38,236 bases of DNA from contig JAGXIQ010000008.1 in the NCBI GenBank assembly GCA_024635625.1, forward strand, positions 1 to 38,236, given 5' to 3'. Under the pieces are notes generated by a model, which had not been told where the DNA came from, searched no databases, and saw only the letters and a list, made by a program, of their open reading frames with translations. The position numbers and the translations under genes were made by a program. Positions 25,712-34,206 of this stretch are shown here, piece after piece. Every line of letters begins with the position of its first letter. Position 1 is the first letter of the stretch. This DNA is from Loktanella sp. (GTDB taxonomy: Bacteria > Pseudomonadota > Alphaproteobacteria > Rhodobacterales > Rhodobacteraceae).

Positions 25712-26812
25712 ATGAAAAACACGCTCAAATCTACAAGCATAAACCGCCGGTCTTTCATCACGCGAAGTGCGGCTGCAGGTGGCCTTCTCGCTATCGGCGC
25801 ACCGTCCATTCTGCGTGCGCAAGCGGACCGGACCCTTAAGGTCGGCACCTACGGCGGCTACTTTCAGGATTCGTTCAACGAACACATCTTCCCTGAATTC
25901 ACGGCAGCCACAGGCATCGCTGTCGAGTCCATCGGAGAGCCGACGGGCGAGGCGTGGCTGGTGCAACTCCTGACCGCAGCACGCGCGGGTCAGGCCCCAG
26001 CTGACGTGTCGATGATGGCGCAAGTCGCCCGCCTGAAGGGTGAAAAGGCAAAGCTTTGGGCCCCGTTGGACGAAGCAGCGCTGCCGAACGCGGCGAACCT
26101 ACCCGATCACTTTGTCCACCGCTACGACGACGGCACGGTCAACGGTTTGGGTGCTGTCGCATGGTACATTACCTTAGTCACGAACACCGATGTCTATGCC
26201 GATGCGCCGACATCATGGAAGGCATTGTGGGATCCCGCAAACGCAGACCGTCTTGGGTTGCTGGCGCTGGCCACGAACTCTTTCCTGTTGGAAATCACGG
26301 CAACGACGTGGTTCGGCGGGACCCAGATTTTGGATACCGAAGAAGGCATCCTGCAAGTCATGGATAAATTGGCCGAAGCAAAGCCGAACGTCCGTCTGTG
26401 GTATCGCGACGAAGGCCAATTCCAGCAGGCGCTTGAAACGGGCGAAATTCCGATGGGTCAGTATTACCACGATGTCACGGGCTTGGCCGCATCTAGCGGT
26501 AAACCTGTCCGTTCGACCTTCCCCGCAGAAGGCGGCGTGTTGGATTCAGGGTCGTGGTGTGTGTCCAAGGCATCGGACAAAATCACAGAGTCGCAAGAGT
26601 TCATGAACTACATGTGCCAGCCCGACGTGCAGACAAAACTTTCGCGCTTTGTCGGCACTGCACCCACGGTCCGCCGCGAATTGACGGACCTGACGGATGA
26701 CGAATACAGCGCTGTCGCCAGCGCCATCGACCCTATCCTTCCGCGCTATGACGTTTATAGCGACCGCGAAGACTGGCTGAACCAGAAATGGTCAGAGTTC
26801 GTCGCTGGATAA
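25712..26812 (+). CDS. Polyamine-type binding protein with Tat signal
   Basis: A 366-residue periplasmic binding protein of the spermidine/putrescine (PotD/PotF-like, family 1) group. A twin-arginine signal is visible (NRRSFITR at residues 11-18, then a hydrophobic stretch to ILRAQA), followed by the mature start TLKVGTYGGYFQDSFNEHIFPEF. Tat export of binding proteins of this group is common in alphaproteobacteria. The ATG at 25712 follows an AGGGAAAA stretch. It leads an operon with an ATPase, two permeases and a nitrilase-type hydrolase. The ligand could be a polyamine, an amino acid derivative or another cationic amine. Confidence 0.9.
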   Translation: MKNTLKSTSINRRSFITRSAAAGGLLAIGAPSILRAQADRTLKVGTYGGYFQDSFNEHIFPEFTAATGIAVESIGEPTGEAWLVQLLTAARAGQAPADVSMMAQVARLKGEKAKLWAPLDEAALPNAANLPDHFVHRYDDGTVNGLGAVAWYITLVTNTDVYADAPTSWKALWDPANADRLGLLALATNSFLLEITATTWFGGTQILDTEEGILQVMDKLAEAKPNVRLWYRDEGQFQQALETGEIPMGQYYHDVTGLAASSGKPVRSTFPAEGGVLDSGSWCVSKASDKITESQEFMNYMCQPDVQTKLSRFVGTAPTVRRELTDLTDDEYSAVASAIDPILPRYDVYSDREDWLNQKWSEFVAG

Positions 26813-26823
26813 TAAACACTGCT

Positions 26824-26852
26824 TTGGCCCGCCATTCATTGTGGTGGGCCAA
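26824..26852 (+). terminator. Intercistronic stem-loop after the binding-protein gene
   Basis: TTGGCCCGCCA (26824-26834) pairs with TGGTGGGCCAA (26842-26852), with one G-T pair, around a 7-base loop. It lies between the binding-protein and ATPase genes, as in the other transport operons here, and probably raises binding protein relative to the membrane components. No strong T-run follows. Confidence 0.6.
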
Positions 26853-26878
26853 TCTCTTGGGGAAGATCGCCAGATAAC

Positions 26879-27931
26879 ATGACACAAGTTCAAATCGAAA
26901 ACGTCACCAAAAAATACGGTAACTTCAAAGCGGTCGACGGCGTGACCGTTGATATCCCCGATGGCAGCTTTGTCTGCCTGCTTGGGCCATCCGGCTGCGG
27001 CAAGACGACATTGCTGCGCCTGATTGCAGGCCTAGAAGATCTCAGTGGCGGTTCATTGAGCGTGGGCGGCATGGACTACAGCAAGGTCCCCGCCCACAAA
27101 CGAGAATTCGGGATGGTGTTCCAATCCCTCGCGCTGTTTCCCCATCTGACTGTCGCGGAAAACATCGCCTATCCGCTTAAAATCAGAGGCGTCAGCGCAT
27201 CAGACCGTCGCGCACGCGCCCTTGAATTGCTGGACCTCGTCAAGCTGCCAGATATTGCGGATCGTCAAATTCACCAACTGTCAGGCGGACAACGGCAACG
27301 CGTCGCAATCGCCCGTGGTCTGGCCATCGACCCCAAGGTCTTTCTTTTGGACGAACCTTTGTCAGCACTGGACGCCAACCTGCGCGAACACTTGCAGATC
27401 GAGCTGCGTCAGCTGCAAAAAACCTTGGGCGTCACGACAATCGTCGTCACCCACGACCAGCGCGAAGCCATGTCAATGGCCGACACCGTGATCGTCATGG
27501 AAGCCGGCAAGGTGCAGCAAGTAGGCACCCCGGTCGAAATTTACCGCAACCCAGCCAATGCCTTCGTGGCCAACTTCATCGGTGTCAGCAATCTTTTAGC
27601 TGGCCGTTTGACGGGTCCGGCGCAGTTCACCTTTGACGGAAAAGTGATCAATCTGACGCCAGAGGACATCCTGCACGTCCAAAAAGGTCAGGCCGGAACC
27701 TTGAGTGTGCGACCAGAAGACATTGTCGTCCTTCCCGATCCCGCGCAGGGTCAGTTGAACGGACAAGTCAACTTTATCCGCGACCTTGGTGCCAACGTCG
27801 AAATCCTTGTGCGGGTGGGCGATATCGACATTATCTCTGTCTGCGCCCCGCAAAGCCGTCCGGGCGTCAAGATGAGCGATAGGGTAGGGATACAGATCCT
27901 TACAGGCCGTGCGACGGTGCTGGCGGCATGA
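26879..27931 (+). CDS. potA: Polyamine-type ABC transporter ATPase (PotA-like)
   Basis: A 350-residue ATPase of the PotA/CysA-like group. Walker A GPSGCGKTT is at residues 36-44, the signature LSGGQRQRVAIARGL at about 134-148, and Walker B LLDEPLSALDANLREH follows. The H-loop is in VVTHDQREAMSMAD. The last roughly 100 residues form the TOBE-type regulatory domain (VRPEDIVVLP..). The stop overlaps the potB start (ATGA). Substrate names for this group are often over-assigned, so the polyamine label rests on gene order and the binding-protein type. Confidence 0.9.
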   Translation: MTQVQIENVTKKYGNFKAVDGVTVDIPDGSFVCLLGPSGCGKTTLLRLIAGLEDLSGGSLSVGGMDYSKVPAHKREFGMVFQSLALFPHLTVAENIAYPLKIRGVSASDRRARALELLDLVKLPDIADRQIHQLSGGQRQRVAIARGLAIDPKVFLLDEPLSALDANLREHLQIELRQLQKTLGVTTIVVTHDQREAMSMADTVIVMEAGKVQQVGTPVEIYRNPANAFVANFIGVSNLLAGRLTGPAQFTFDGKVINLTPEDILHVQKGQAGTLSVRPEDIVVLPDPAQGQLNGQVNFIRDLGANVEILVRVGDIDIISVCAPQSRPGVKMSDRVGIQILTGRATVLAA

Positions 27932-28773
27932 CGACGCTAACCGCACGTCTGAAAGGCCACCGTGGGGCCGCCTATCCACTTGTCATGCTGGTGGTATTCT
28001 TCGTCGTCCCCTTCGTCATCATGCTGTCCGTCAGTTTTTTCAGCCGCGACGACGGTGCGTTCTTTCAGCCAGCGTTCGAGCTGTCGAACTACTCACGCTT
28101 CATATCGCCGTTCTTCGGCAAGGTGCTGCTGACATCGCTGACCTTGTCAGCAGCCGCAGCGATCATTTCCGTGTCCGTTGCAGTGCCATTCACCTATTTC
28201 GTAACGCGCATGCGCGCGCGTTGGCAGTCCGTGATGCTAGTGTTTTTGCTGTCCGTCCTGTCCCTGTCAGAGGTCATCATTGGCTTCGCGTGGTCGACGC
28301 TGCTGTCAAAAACGGCGGGTATAGGCAATCTGTTCGTCGCCATTGGCCTTATGGAGACATCGCAAAGCTTTACACCCAGCTTAGGTGCCCTGCTCCTCGG
28401 TCTGACGTATTTGGGTCTTCCCTACGCTGTCCTTGTCCTTTATCCGGCTTTGTCTCGCCTTGATCCTGAAATTCCAGAGGCAGCCCGTATGCTTGGCGCG
28501 TCTCCGATCCGCAGCTTCTTTAACGTTGTCATGCCTATGATGCGGAACACGATTACGGGTGCGCTAATCTTGGTGTTTGTCTTTACCCTTGGCGCATATC
28601 TGCTACCGCAAGTTTTGGGCCGACCGCAGCATTGGACGCTGTCGGTGCACATCACGGACCAAGCGATCTTTCAGTCGAATCTGCCATTTGCTGCGGCGAT
28701 GGCGATCTTTTTGATGCTGGTCTCGCTCGCCCTCGTGGGCATTTCGACACTGCTTGGCCGGGCGAGGACGTAA
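27928..28773 (+). CDS. potB: Polyamine-type ABC transporter permease (PotB-like)
   Basis: A 281-residue permease with about six membrane segments. It contains the N-terminal anchor, PLVMLVVFFVVPFVIMLSVSF, and the coupling loop IPEAARMLGASPIRSFFNVVMPMM. It overlaps the ATPase stop and is followed after three bases by the second permease. Pairs with the next gene to form the channel. Confidence 0.9.
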   Translation: MTTLTARLKGHRGAAYPLVMLVVFFVVPFVIMLSVSFFSRDDGAFFQPAFELSNYSRFISPFFGKVLLTSLTLSAAAAIISVSVAVPFTYFVTRMRARWQSVMLVFLLSVLSLSEVIIGFAWSTLLSKTAGIGNLFVAIGLMETSQSFTPSLGALLLGLTYLGLPYAVLVLYPALSRLDPEIPEAARMLGASPIRSFFNVVMPMMRNTITGALILVFVFTLGAYLLPQVLGRPQHWTLSVHITDQAIFQSNLPFAAAMAIFLMLVSLALVGISTLLGRART

Positions 28774-28776
28774 CTG

Positions 28777-29571
28777 ATGCTGATCCTGCGATATGCTTTC
28801 ATCCTTGTTGTGCTACTGTTCCTTGCGGCCCCCCTTGTCGTCATCTTCGGCGTCTCTGTGAATGAACCCAAACAACTGCTGTTCCCGCCAGAAGGCTTTT
28901 CGTTGCGCTGGTATGCAGAGTTATTTCAGGCCAGTGATTGGCTGAACGCCCTGCGCAATTCCGTCGTTATCGCACTTGGGGCCAGCACGATTGCAGTCTC
29001 TATCGCGCTGCCTTTGGCGCTTTATGTCTGGAAGAAGCAAAGCAAGATGGCGCAGGCGCTGTTTGGCCTTGGCGTGGCCCCCTTCTTGCTGCCGCCCGTC
29101 ATTTCGGCGCTTGGCTTTATGATCTTCTGGATCACTGTAGGATTTTACGGTCAGATATATGCGACAATCATCTCTCATGGGGTATTCTTGGTCACCCTTC
29201 CCCTCGTGACGATTTCACTCGGGCTGGAAGCCGTCGACAGACAGTTGATCGAGGCGTCCCGGACGATGGGTGCCAATGATAAAACCGTCTTTCGCACCGT
29301 CATCTTTCCGCTGGCGCGGCCCTACATGATCTCCGGATTTGCATTCGTATTCGTCCTCAGCCTGAACGAATACATCATCGCCTACATGGTGGCTGGCTTT
29401 ACTGCTGAAACGCTGCCGATCAAAATCTTCAACTCTTTGCGCTACGGCTACACTCCGGTCATGGCCTCGGTCGCTGTGTTCTTTGTGCTGACCGCCATCG
29501 TAGTGTTTGGCAGCATCGCCCGCTTCGGCGACCTGCCGCGGCTGTTGGGTGCAGAAAGGGCGCGGCGATGA
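28777..29571 (+). CDS. potC: Polyamine-type ABC transporter permease (PotC-like)
   Basis: A 264-residue permease. The typical PotC opening is present (ILRYAFILVVLLFLAAPLVVI), as are the FSLRWYAELFQ element and the coupling loop LIEASRTMGANDKTVFRTVIFPLA. A late segment, FVLSLNEYIIAYMVAG, is also characteristic. Its TGA overlaps the ATG of the nitrilase-type gene, so that hydrolase is part of the transport operon. Confidence 0.9.
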   Translation: MLILRYAFILVVLLFLAAPLVVIFGVSVNEPKQLLFPPEGFSLRWYAELFQASDWLNALRNSVVIALGASTIAVSIALPLALYVWKKQSKMAQALFGLGVAPFLLPPVISALGFMIFWITVGFYGQIYATIISHGVFLVTLPLVTISLGLEAVDRQLIEASRTMGANDKTVFRTVIFPLARPYMISGFAFVFVLSLNEYIIAYMVAGFTAETLPIKIFNSLRYGYTPVMASVAVFFVLTAIVVFGSIARFGDLPRLLGAERARR

Positions 29572-30356
29572 TAAATAGCACGCTGAACGTCGCGGTATGG
29601 CAGGGCGAAAGCCACCCAGGGGATGTGCAGGAAAACGTAGACGACGTCGCTCGCATCGCATCCCGTGCCGCTGCGCAAAGCGCGCAAATCCTCGTCTTTC
29701 CAGAGTGTTTCCTGACCGGCTACTACACCTCAGCCGATGTCTCCGACATTGCAGTCGGGGTCGATGACGCCGTCATTGAGCGATTGCAATCGATCGCCCG
29801 CGACACGGGTCTGACAATTGTAATTGGGTCATACGAGCGGACCGAGACAGCCATTCACAACGCCGCATTGGTATTCCACCCCCAGATTGGCATGATTGGC
29901 CCTTATCGCAAACGGATGCTGTATGGTGATTGGGAAAAGTCCACATTCCAAGCCGGAACAGAGCCGCTGATTTTTAGCCTGAAGGGCTTCAAAGTTGGAG
30001 TGCTGATCTGCTTCGACGTTGAATTCCCCGAGCGGTGTCGCGAACTGGCACACCTGGGGGCTGACCTGATTGTGGTGCCTACCGCCCTAATGTACCCCTT
30101 TGAAAACGTCGCCCGCGTCATGGTGCCGACGCGCGCGATGGAAAACGGGGTCTGCGTGGCCTATGCAAACCGGATCGGGACAGAAGTCGACCTCCACTAC
30201 ACTGGGCGCAGTTGCATCGCTGGACCGGACGGGTCTGACCTTGCCCGAGCTTGCGCCGATCAGTCCGAACTGTTGGTCGCGCAGATTTCTAAGAAACAAT
30301 TGGATCAAGTGCGGCACTGCGTCGACTACCTTTCTGCACTGAGCGCGAATCCGTAG
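29568..30356 (+). CDS. Nitrilase-superfamily carbon-nitrogen hydrolase
   Basis: A 262-residue cytoplasmic amidohydrolase of the nitrilase superfamily. The Glu-Lys-Cys triad is E46 (VFPECFLTGY), K115 (YRKRMLYG) and C148 (LICFDVEFPE). Relatives hydrolyse amides, carbamoyl amines (N-carbamoylputrescine amidase) or omega-amides. It is the last gene of the transport operon, with an ATGA overlap to the preceding permease, so it probably acts on the imported compound or its product. A carbamoyl-polyamine substrate would fit the transporter type but is only a guess. About 140 bp with no gene follow before the next IS. Confidence 0.9.
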   Translation: MINSTLNVAVWQGESHPGDVQENVDDVARIASRAAAQSAQILVFPECFLTGYYTSADVSDIAVGVDDAVIERLQSIARDTGLTIVIGSYERTETAIHNAALVFHPQIGMIGPYRKRMLYGDWEKSTFQAGTEPLIFSLKGFKVGVLICFDVEFPERCRELAHLGADLIVVPTALMYPFENVARVMVPTRAMENGVCVAYANRIGTEVDLHYTGRSCIAGPDGSDLARACADQSELLVAQISKKQLDQVRHCVDYLSALSANP

Positions 30357-30500
30357 TGTTTGATCCTACGGTTTGATGGTGCGATCCTTTCTCAGCCTTC
30401 GATCCCGCATCTGACCCGCTCAGCACTACATCGGTGCCTTCAGCGGCATGGCATTTCTCGCCTTCCGGATATCGAGGGCGACAAACCCAAGCGCTAGAAG

Positions 30501-31316
30501 GGCACTGTCAGAGGAAACTGATTGAGGCGGGCAGGGCGGTCCCGTAGCGTTTGGGAATGGCAAAACACAGTCCTTTTCGGTACTTCAAGACATCGCCTGA
30601 GATCATTCGCCTGGCCGTGATGCTCTATGTGCGGTTCCCGCTTTCGCTCCGCAATGTTAGGGATCTGTTGCATGAACGCGGCATCGAGATTAGCCACGAA
30701 ACCGTTCGGTTCTGGTGGAACAGGTTCGGTCCTTTGTCTGCGGCTGAGATCCGCCGCAGACGGGTGGACCGGATGCGTCCACGGACACATTGGCAATGGC
30801 ACCTCGACGAGGTTTTCGTGAAGATCAACGGTGAGACGCACTATCTTTGGCGGACCGTTGATCACGGGGGCGAGGTGCTCGAAAGCTTTGTGACCAAGCG
30901 CCGTCACCGCAAAGCGGCGTTGAAATTCCTGAGGAAAACCATGAAGCGCCATGGCAAGGGTGAGGTGCTCGTCACCGACCAACTGCGTTCGTATGGCGCT
31001 GCCATGAAAGAGATCGGCAATGCGGTCCGACAAGAAACGGGCCGTTGGCTCAACAACAGGGGTGAAAATTCACACCAGCCCTTTAGAAGGCGAGAACGGG
31101 CGATGCTCCGCTTTCGGCGCATGAAGACCTTGCAGAAATTCGTCGCGGTCCACGCCTCGGTCCAGAACCATTTCAATCAGTAGCGCCATCTTTATTCACG
31201 CCGTAACTTCAAGCTCAACCGTGCAGCTGCTCTGTCCGAGTGGCGCCAACTTTGTTCAGCATAGGTTCCGGCATTTGCGGCAAAATTAGACCAGTTCAAA
31301 TTAGTCTGACAGCACC
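30501..31316 (+). mobile_element. IS6-family insertion sequence, copy 2
   Basis: An 816-bp relative of the element at 24713, in the same orientation. The left end is GGCACTGTCAGAGGAA; the right end read inward is GGTGCTGTCAGACTAA. Many substitutions separate the two copies over their length, so they are not a recent duplication. The flanking 8-mers (GCTAGAAG and CCTTCTGC) do not form a direct target duplication. Confidence 0.82.
30557..31183 (+). pseudogene. IS6-family transposase, truncated at the C-terminus
   Basis: About 208 residues read through from SPFRYFKTSPEIIRLAVMLYV to NHFNQ. The DDE residues are visible: aspartate in HLDEVFVKI, aspartate in VTDQLRSY and glutamate in NNRGENSHQPF. 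A TAG at 31181-31183 stands where copy 1 has GAG; the frame continues beyond it as RHLYSRRNFKLNRAAAL. The product would lack only about 25 residues, so residual activity cannot be excluded. The ATG at 30557 is preferred to a TTG two codons earlier. Confidence 0.75.
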
Positions 31317-31447
31317 CCTTCTGCGCATCCGAAGACACCGCTTGTTGCGAGGTTATGACGTCGATGACGGCAGGTGTATTTGCAAGACCCCGTTTGACCG
31401 CAGGGACAAGGTCGTCAGGGCTTTCGATGCGTTCACCCTGAGCTCTG

Positions 31448-32374
31448 CTAATCGCGGGTCTCTGTCGCCTCCCAATCTGGCCTGCGAAACGCGCCAGCCA
31501 TGAAGTCGATGAAGCTGCGAATGCGCGGCACCATATGGCGACCTGGAAGAAATACCGCGGAAATGGCGGTGTCATCGACAGCGGTGAGATCCGGAAGAAG
31601 CTGCACTAACCTTCCATCCGCAATCGCCGGGTGGGCCAGATGTTCTGCCGCACGCATCGCACCCATCCCGGCCAGGCACATCTGATAAAGCGACATGCCC
31701 TGATTACTGCGGAACCGGCTTTCGGCGTGAAAGGTGACGTTCTTGCCGTCCTCCAGAAACTTCCAGCGGTTCAGATGCGCCCGGCTGCCATCCCAGGCCA
31801 GGCAGGGGAAAGCCCCAAGATCTGCGGGCTGGGTCGGCAATCCGTACCGGGCGACAAGGTCCGGTGTTGCAACAACGATGCGCTGCAGCCCGCAAAGGCG
31901 GCGATGTATCAGGCTGGAATTGCTAAGCGTTCCCATGCGGATGGCCACGTCGATCTGGTCGTCGATCAAGCTTTCGCTGTCGTCGGTCAGGCGCATTTCA
32001 AGGGACAGCTTCGGGTGTTTTTCAAGAAAATCCGGGATGATAGGCGTGATGCGGTCAAGCCCGAACGCGATGGGCACGGAGACGCGCAAAAGCCCTTCGA
32101 CCTGCGCGTCGCTTATTTGCCAATCGGATTCCGCAGCTTCGACCGCGTCGAGTACACGGCGCGCGAGTTCGAGAAAACGTTCACCTTCAGGCGTCTGGCG
32201 ATGTCCGCGTGTTGTCCGGTGCATGAGTTTTACACCAAGGCGCTTTTCGAGCCGTTGGATCGTCTGGCTGACGAACGGCTGACTGACGCCCAAACTATGC
32301 GCGGCGGCGGTGAACGCCCCTGTGGCGACCACAGCCTGATACACACGCATTTCCAAAAGCCTGTCGTCTTTCAT
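31448..32374 (-). CDS. LysR-family transcriptional regulator
   Basis: A 308-residue LysR-type regulator. The helix-turn-helix occupies residues about 5-64 (VYQAVVATGAFTAAAHSLGVSQPFVSQTIQRLEKRLGVKLMHRT), followed by the effector-binding domain (VEGLLRVSVPIAFGLDRI.., DVAIRMGTL.., GLPTQPADLGAFPCLAW). The ATG at 32374 has GGAGG six bases upstream; earlier in-frame starts would run into the promoter region. It diverges from the class II aldolase-family gene at 32509 and is the likely regulator of that gene and itself, as is usual for the family. The effector is unknown. Confidence 0.92.
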   Translation of the reverse strand: MKDDRLLEMRVYQAVVATGAFTAAAHSLGVSQPFVSQTIQRLEKRLGVKLMHRTTRGHRQTPEGERFLELARRVLDAVEAAESDWQISDAQVEGLLRVSVPIAFGLDRITPIIPDFLEKHPKLSLEMRLTDDSESLIDDQIDVAIRMGTLSNSSLIHRRLCGLQRIVVATPDLVARYGLPTQPADLGAFPCLAWDGSRAHLNRWKFLEDGKNVTFHAESRFRSNQGMSLYQMCLAGMGAMRAAEHLAHPAIADGRLVQLLPDLTAVDDTAISAVFLPGRHMVPRIRSFIDFMAGAFRRPDWEATETRD

Positions 32375-32508
32375 CGCCGCCTCCATCCATTGCGAGAAAT
32401 GATAACACTTATTGCCACGATTGTGTTGTTGGAATCTTCGGCTTTGCGCATTCTGGGCCATCAAAGGCGATAGCAGCCGCGCCGCATCAGTTAGAGGGAG
32501 AAAACGCA
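32375..32508. promoter_or_regulatory. Divergent promoter region of the LysR/aldolase-family pair
   Basis: A 134-bp divergent gap. AACAC (32404-32408) and its inverse GTGTT (32423-32427) flank a 14-base centre, which may be a LysR operator half-site pair; the match is short. A GAGGGAGAA ribosome site precedes the rightward ATG. Confidence 0.35.
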
Positions 32509-33321
32509 ATGCTTGATCTTGGAAATCGCGTCTCGATTTATCAGCCGGAGCAGGAGGGGTTGATCTTTCCCGAACTGCCCGAATTCGACAGCGTCGCGGC
32601 GGAACGCCGCCACCGCAAGGAACGCCTCGTCGCTGCTTGCCGCGCCTTCGCGCAACAGGGCTTCGACTACGGCTTTGCCGGACACCTGACCGTCCGCGAC
32701 CCGGAGAGCCCAGAGCTGTTTTGGACGAACCCGATGTGCGTTCATTTCGACAAGGTGAAGATGTCGAACCTGATCCTCGTAGATCACGCGGGCAAGGTGA
32801 TCGAGGGCGATTACGCGGTCAACCGCGCGGGATTTGTGCTGCACGCCAATGTCCATGAAGAGCATCCCGACATCATCGCCATGTGCCATGCGCACACCAC
32901 CTATGGCACCGCATGGTGCGCTACGGGCCGTCCGATCGACCCGATCACGCAAGATGCCTGTGCCTTTTTCGAGGATCATGTCGTAATCGGCGAACAGGGT
33001 GGTGCGGTCGCAGTGGAGAACCACGCAGGGAGTGACGTGTCCAAAGCCTTCAAGGGCGTCAAGGCCGCCCTGCATCAGAACCACGGCCTTCTGACCGCCA
33101 GCCGTCACAGCATCGAGGCCGCCGCATTTTGGTTCATCGCGCTGGAGCGGTGCTGTCAGCAGCAACTTGCCATCGCGGCATCGGGGGTCGATCCCATCCG
33201 CATCCCCGCAGATCGGGCGCGCTACAGCCGGGAACACGTCGGGAGTGAATATATCGGCTGGCTACACTTCCAGACGATCTGGAACCAGCTGGTCGAAGAT
33301 CAGCCCGATATGTTCGACTAA
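32509..33321 (+). CDS. Class II aldolase/adducin-family protein
   Basis: A 270-residue member of the class II aldolase/adducin superfamily. Zinc-binding histidines are visible as H127 and H129 (CHAHTTYG) and H192 (HQNHGLLT). At the place where sugar-phosphate aldolases of this family carry the catalytic glutamate (before the NVHEEHPD helix), the sequence reads NRAGFVLH, so classical aldolase activity is doubtful; decarboxylase or other lyase roles occur in the family. A GAGGGAGAA ribosome site precedes the ATG. It is transcribed divergently from the LysR gene. The substrate is unknown. Confidence 0.88.
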   Translation: MLDLGNRVSIYQPEQEGLIFPELPEFDSVAAERRHRKERLVAACRAFAQQGFDYGFAGHLTVRDPESPELFWTNPMCVHFDKVKMSNLILVDHAGKVIEGDYAVNRAGFVLHANVHEEHPDIIAMCHAHTTYGTAWCATGRPIDPITQDACAFFEDHVVIGEQGGAVAVENHAGSDVSKAFKGVKAALHQNHGLLTASRHSIEAAAFWFIALERCCQQQLAIAASGVDPIRIPADRARYSREHVGSEYIGWLHFQTIWNQLVEDQPDMFD

Positions 33322-33378
33322 GCCGGGCCAAAATTCAGTGTGAACATCCTTTTTGGATCAAGTGGGATGACCAATGCT

Positions 33379-34206
33379 GGCTCTGTCGCAACGATTCCGG
33401 GCTTTCACTTCGTCAAGTGCTGTAGCAATCGTTTGCTTTTGAAGGTTTCAGGCGCACGGGGCAGAAGTCTGATCGGTTTCAAGGGAGTACAGTTCCTCAA
33501 AAGCCATTATCCTGCATGCGGTGTTCTTTTACGTCCGCTACGCTGTCTCATACCGCGATCTGGAAGAGATATTGCAGGAACGCGGCGTTGACGTGGACCA
33601 TGCCACCTTGAACCGCTGGGTGGTGGAGTATTCGCCGCAGATCGCTACAAATGCGCAGGCGAGGAAGCGGCCGACAGCTGTTTCTTGGCGCATGCACTAG
33701 ACTTACATAAAGGTCAGGGGAAAGTGGACCTACCTCTACCTTGCCGTCGATCGCGAGGGACAAACTCTTGATTTCATGCTGTCTAAGCGCCGTGACGCAG
33801 CTGCTGCCCGTCGTTTCTTCAAGCCGGCGTTTGACACGAATGGCGTTCCTGACCGTGTCTTAATCGACAGAAGCGGCGCCAATCTCGCTGGATTACAGAG
33901 CCTGAACGTAATCCTGAAATTCATCGGCGCAGGGCGGATCATCAAGATCTTGCAGGTCAAATACCTCAACAATATCCTCGAGCAGGATCATCGTTTCATC
34001 AAGCGGATCGCGAGGCCAATGTTGGGCTTCAAGGCCTTCGATTCCGCCGCCGCAACTCTGGCCTGAATCGAAACAGCTCACATGATCCAAAAGCGACAGT
34101 TCGGCGAAAGTGGCCTTTCCGCGTTTCGACAGTTTGCAGGGCTGGCAGCATAGTTATGTCCGAAACTCTGGCCTGCTCAGCCTAGCAAAAAGTTTTTGAC
34201 AGAGCC
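33379..34206 (+). mobile_element. Second-type IS6-family element, decayed
   Basis: An 828-bp element with IS6-type ends: GGCTCTGTCGCAA at the left and, read inward, GGCTCTGTCAAAA at the right. These are close to the classical IS6/IS26 ends and differ from the two copies upstream. Its transposase is broken. The right end overlaps the 3' end of the hybrid kinase gene. No matching 8-bp flank duplication (CCAATGCT versus CTCCGGAC). Confidence 0.8.
33471..34150 (+). pseudogene. IS6-family transposase remnant
   Basis: Recognisable IS6-type pieces in order: FKG.., a frameshift near 33510-33530, then VRYAVSYRDLEEILQERGVDVDHATLNRWVVEYSP written in another frame, WTYLYLAVDREGQTLDFMLSKRRD, and KYLNNILEQDHRFIKR. 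The first DDE aspartate region reads WRMH followed by TAG (33698-33700) where relatives have WRMDET. A further TGA lies at 34064-34066. The gene is dead. Confidence 0.82.

Noticed and set aside
24713-31316. Recent composite transposon with target duplications
   Set aside because: The flanking 8-mers do not match and the two IS copies are diverged, so only an IS-bracketed layout can be claimed.
31631-32473. 280-codon plus-strand open frame opposite the LysR gene
   Set aside because: No domain pattern; the LysR gene on the minus strand is unmistakable.
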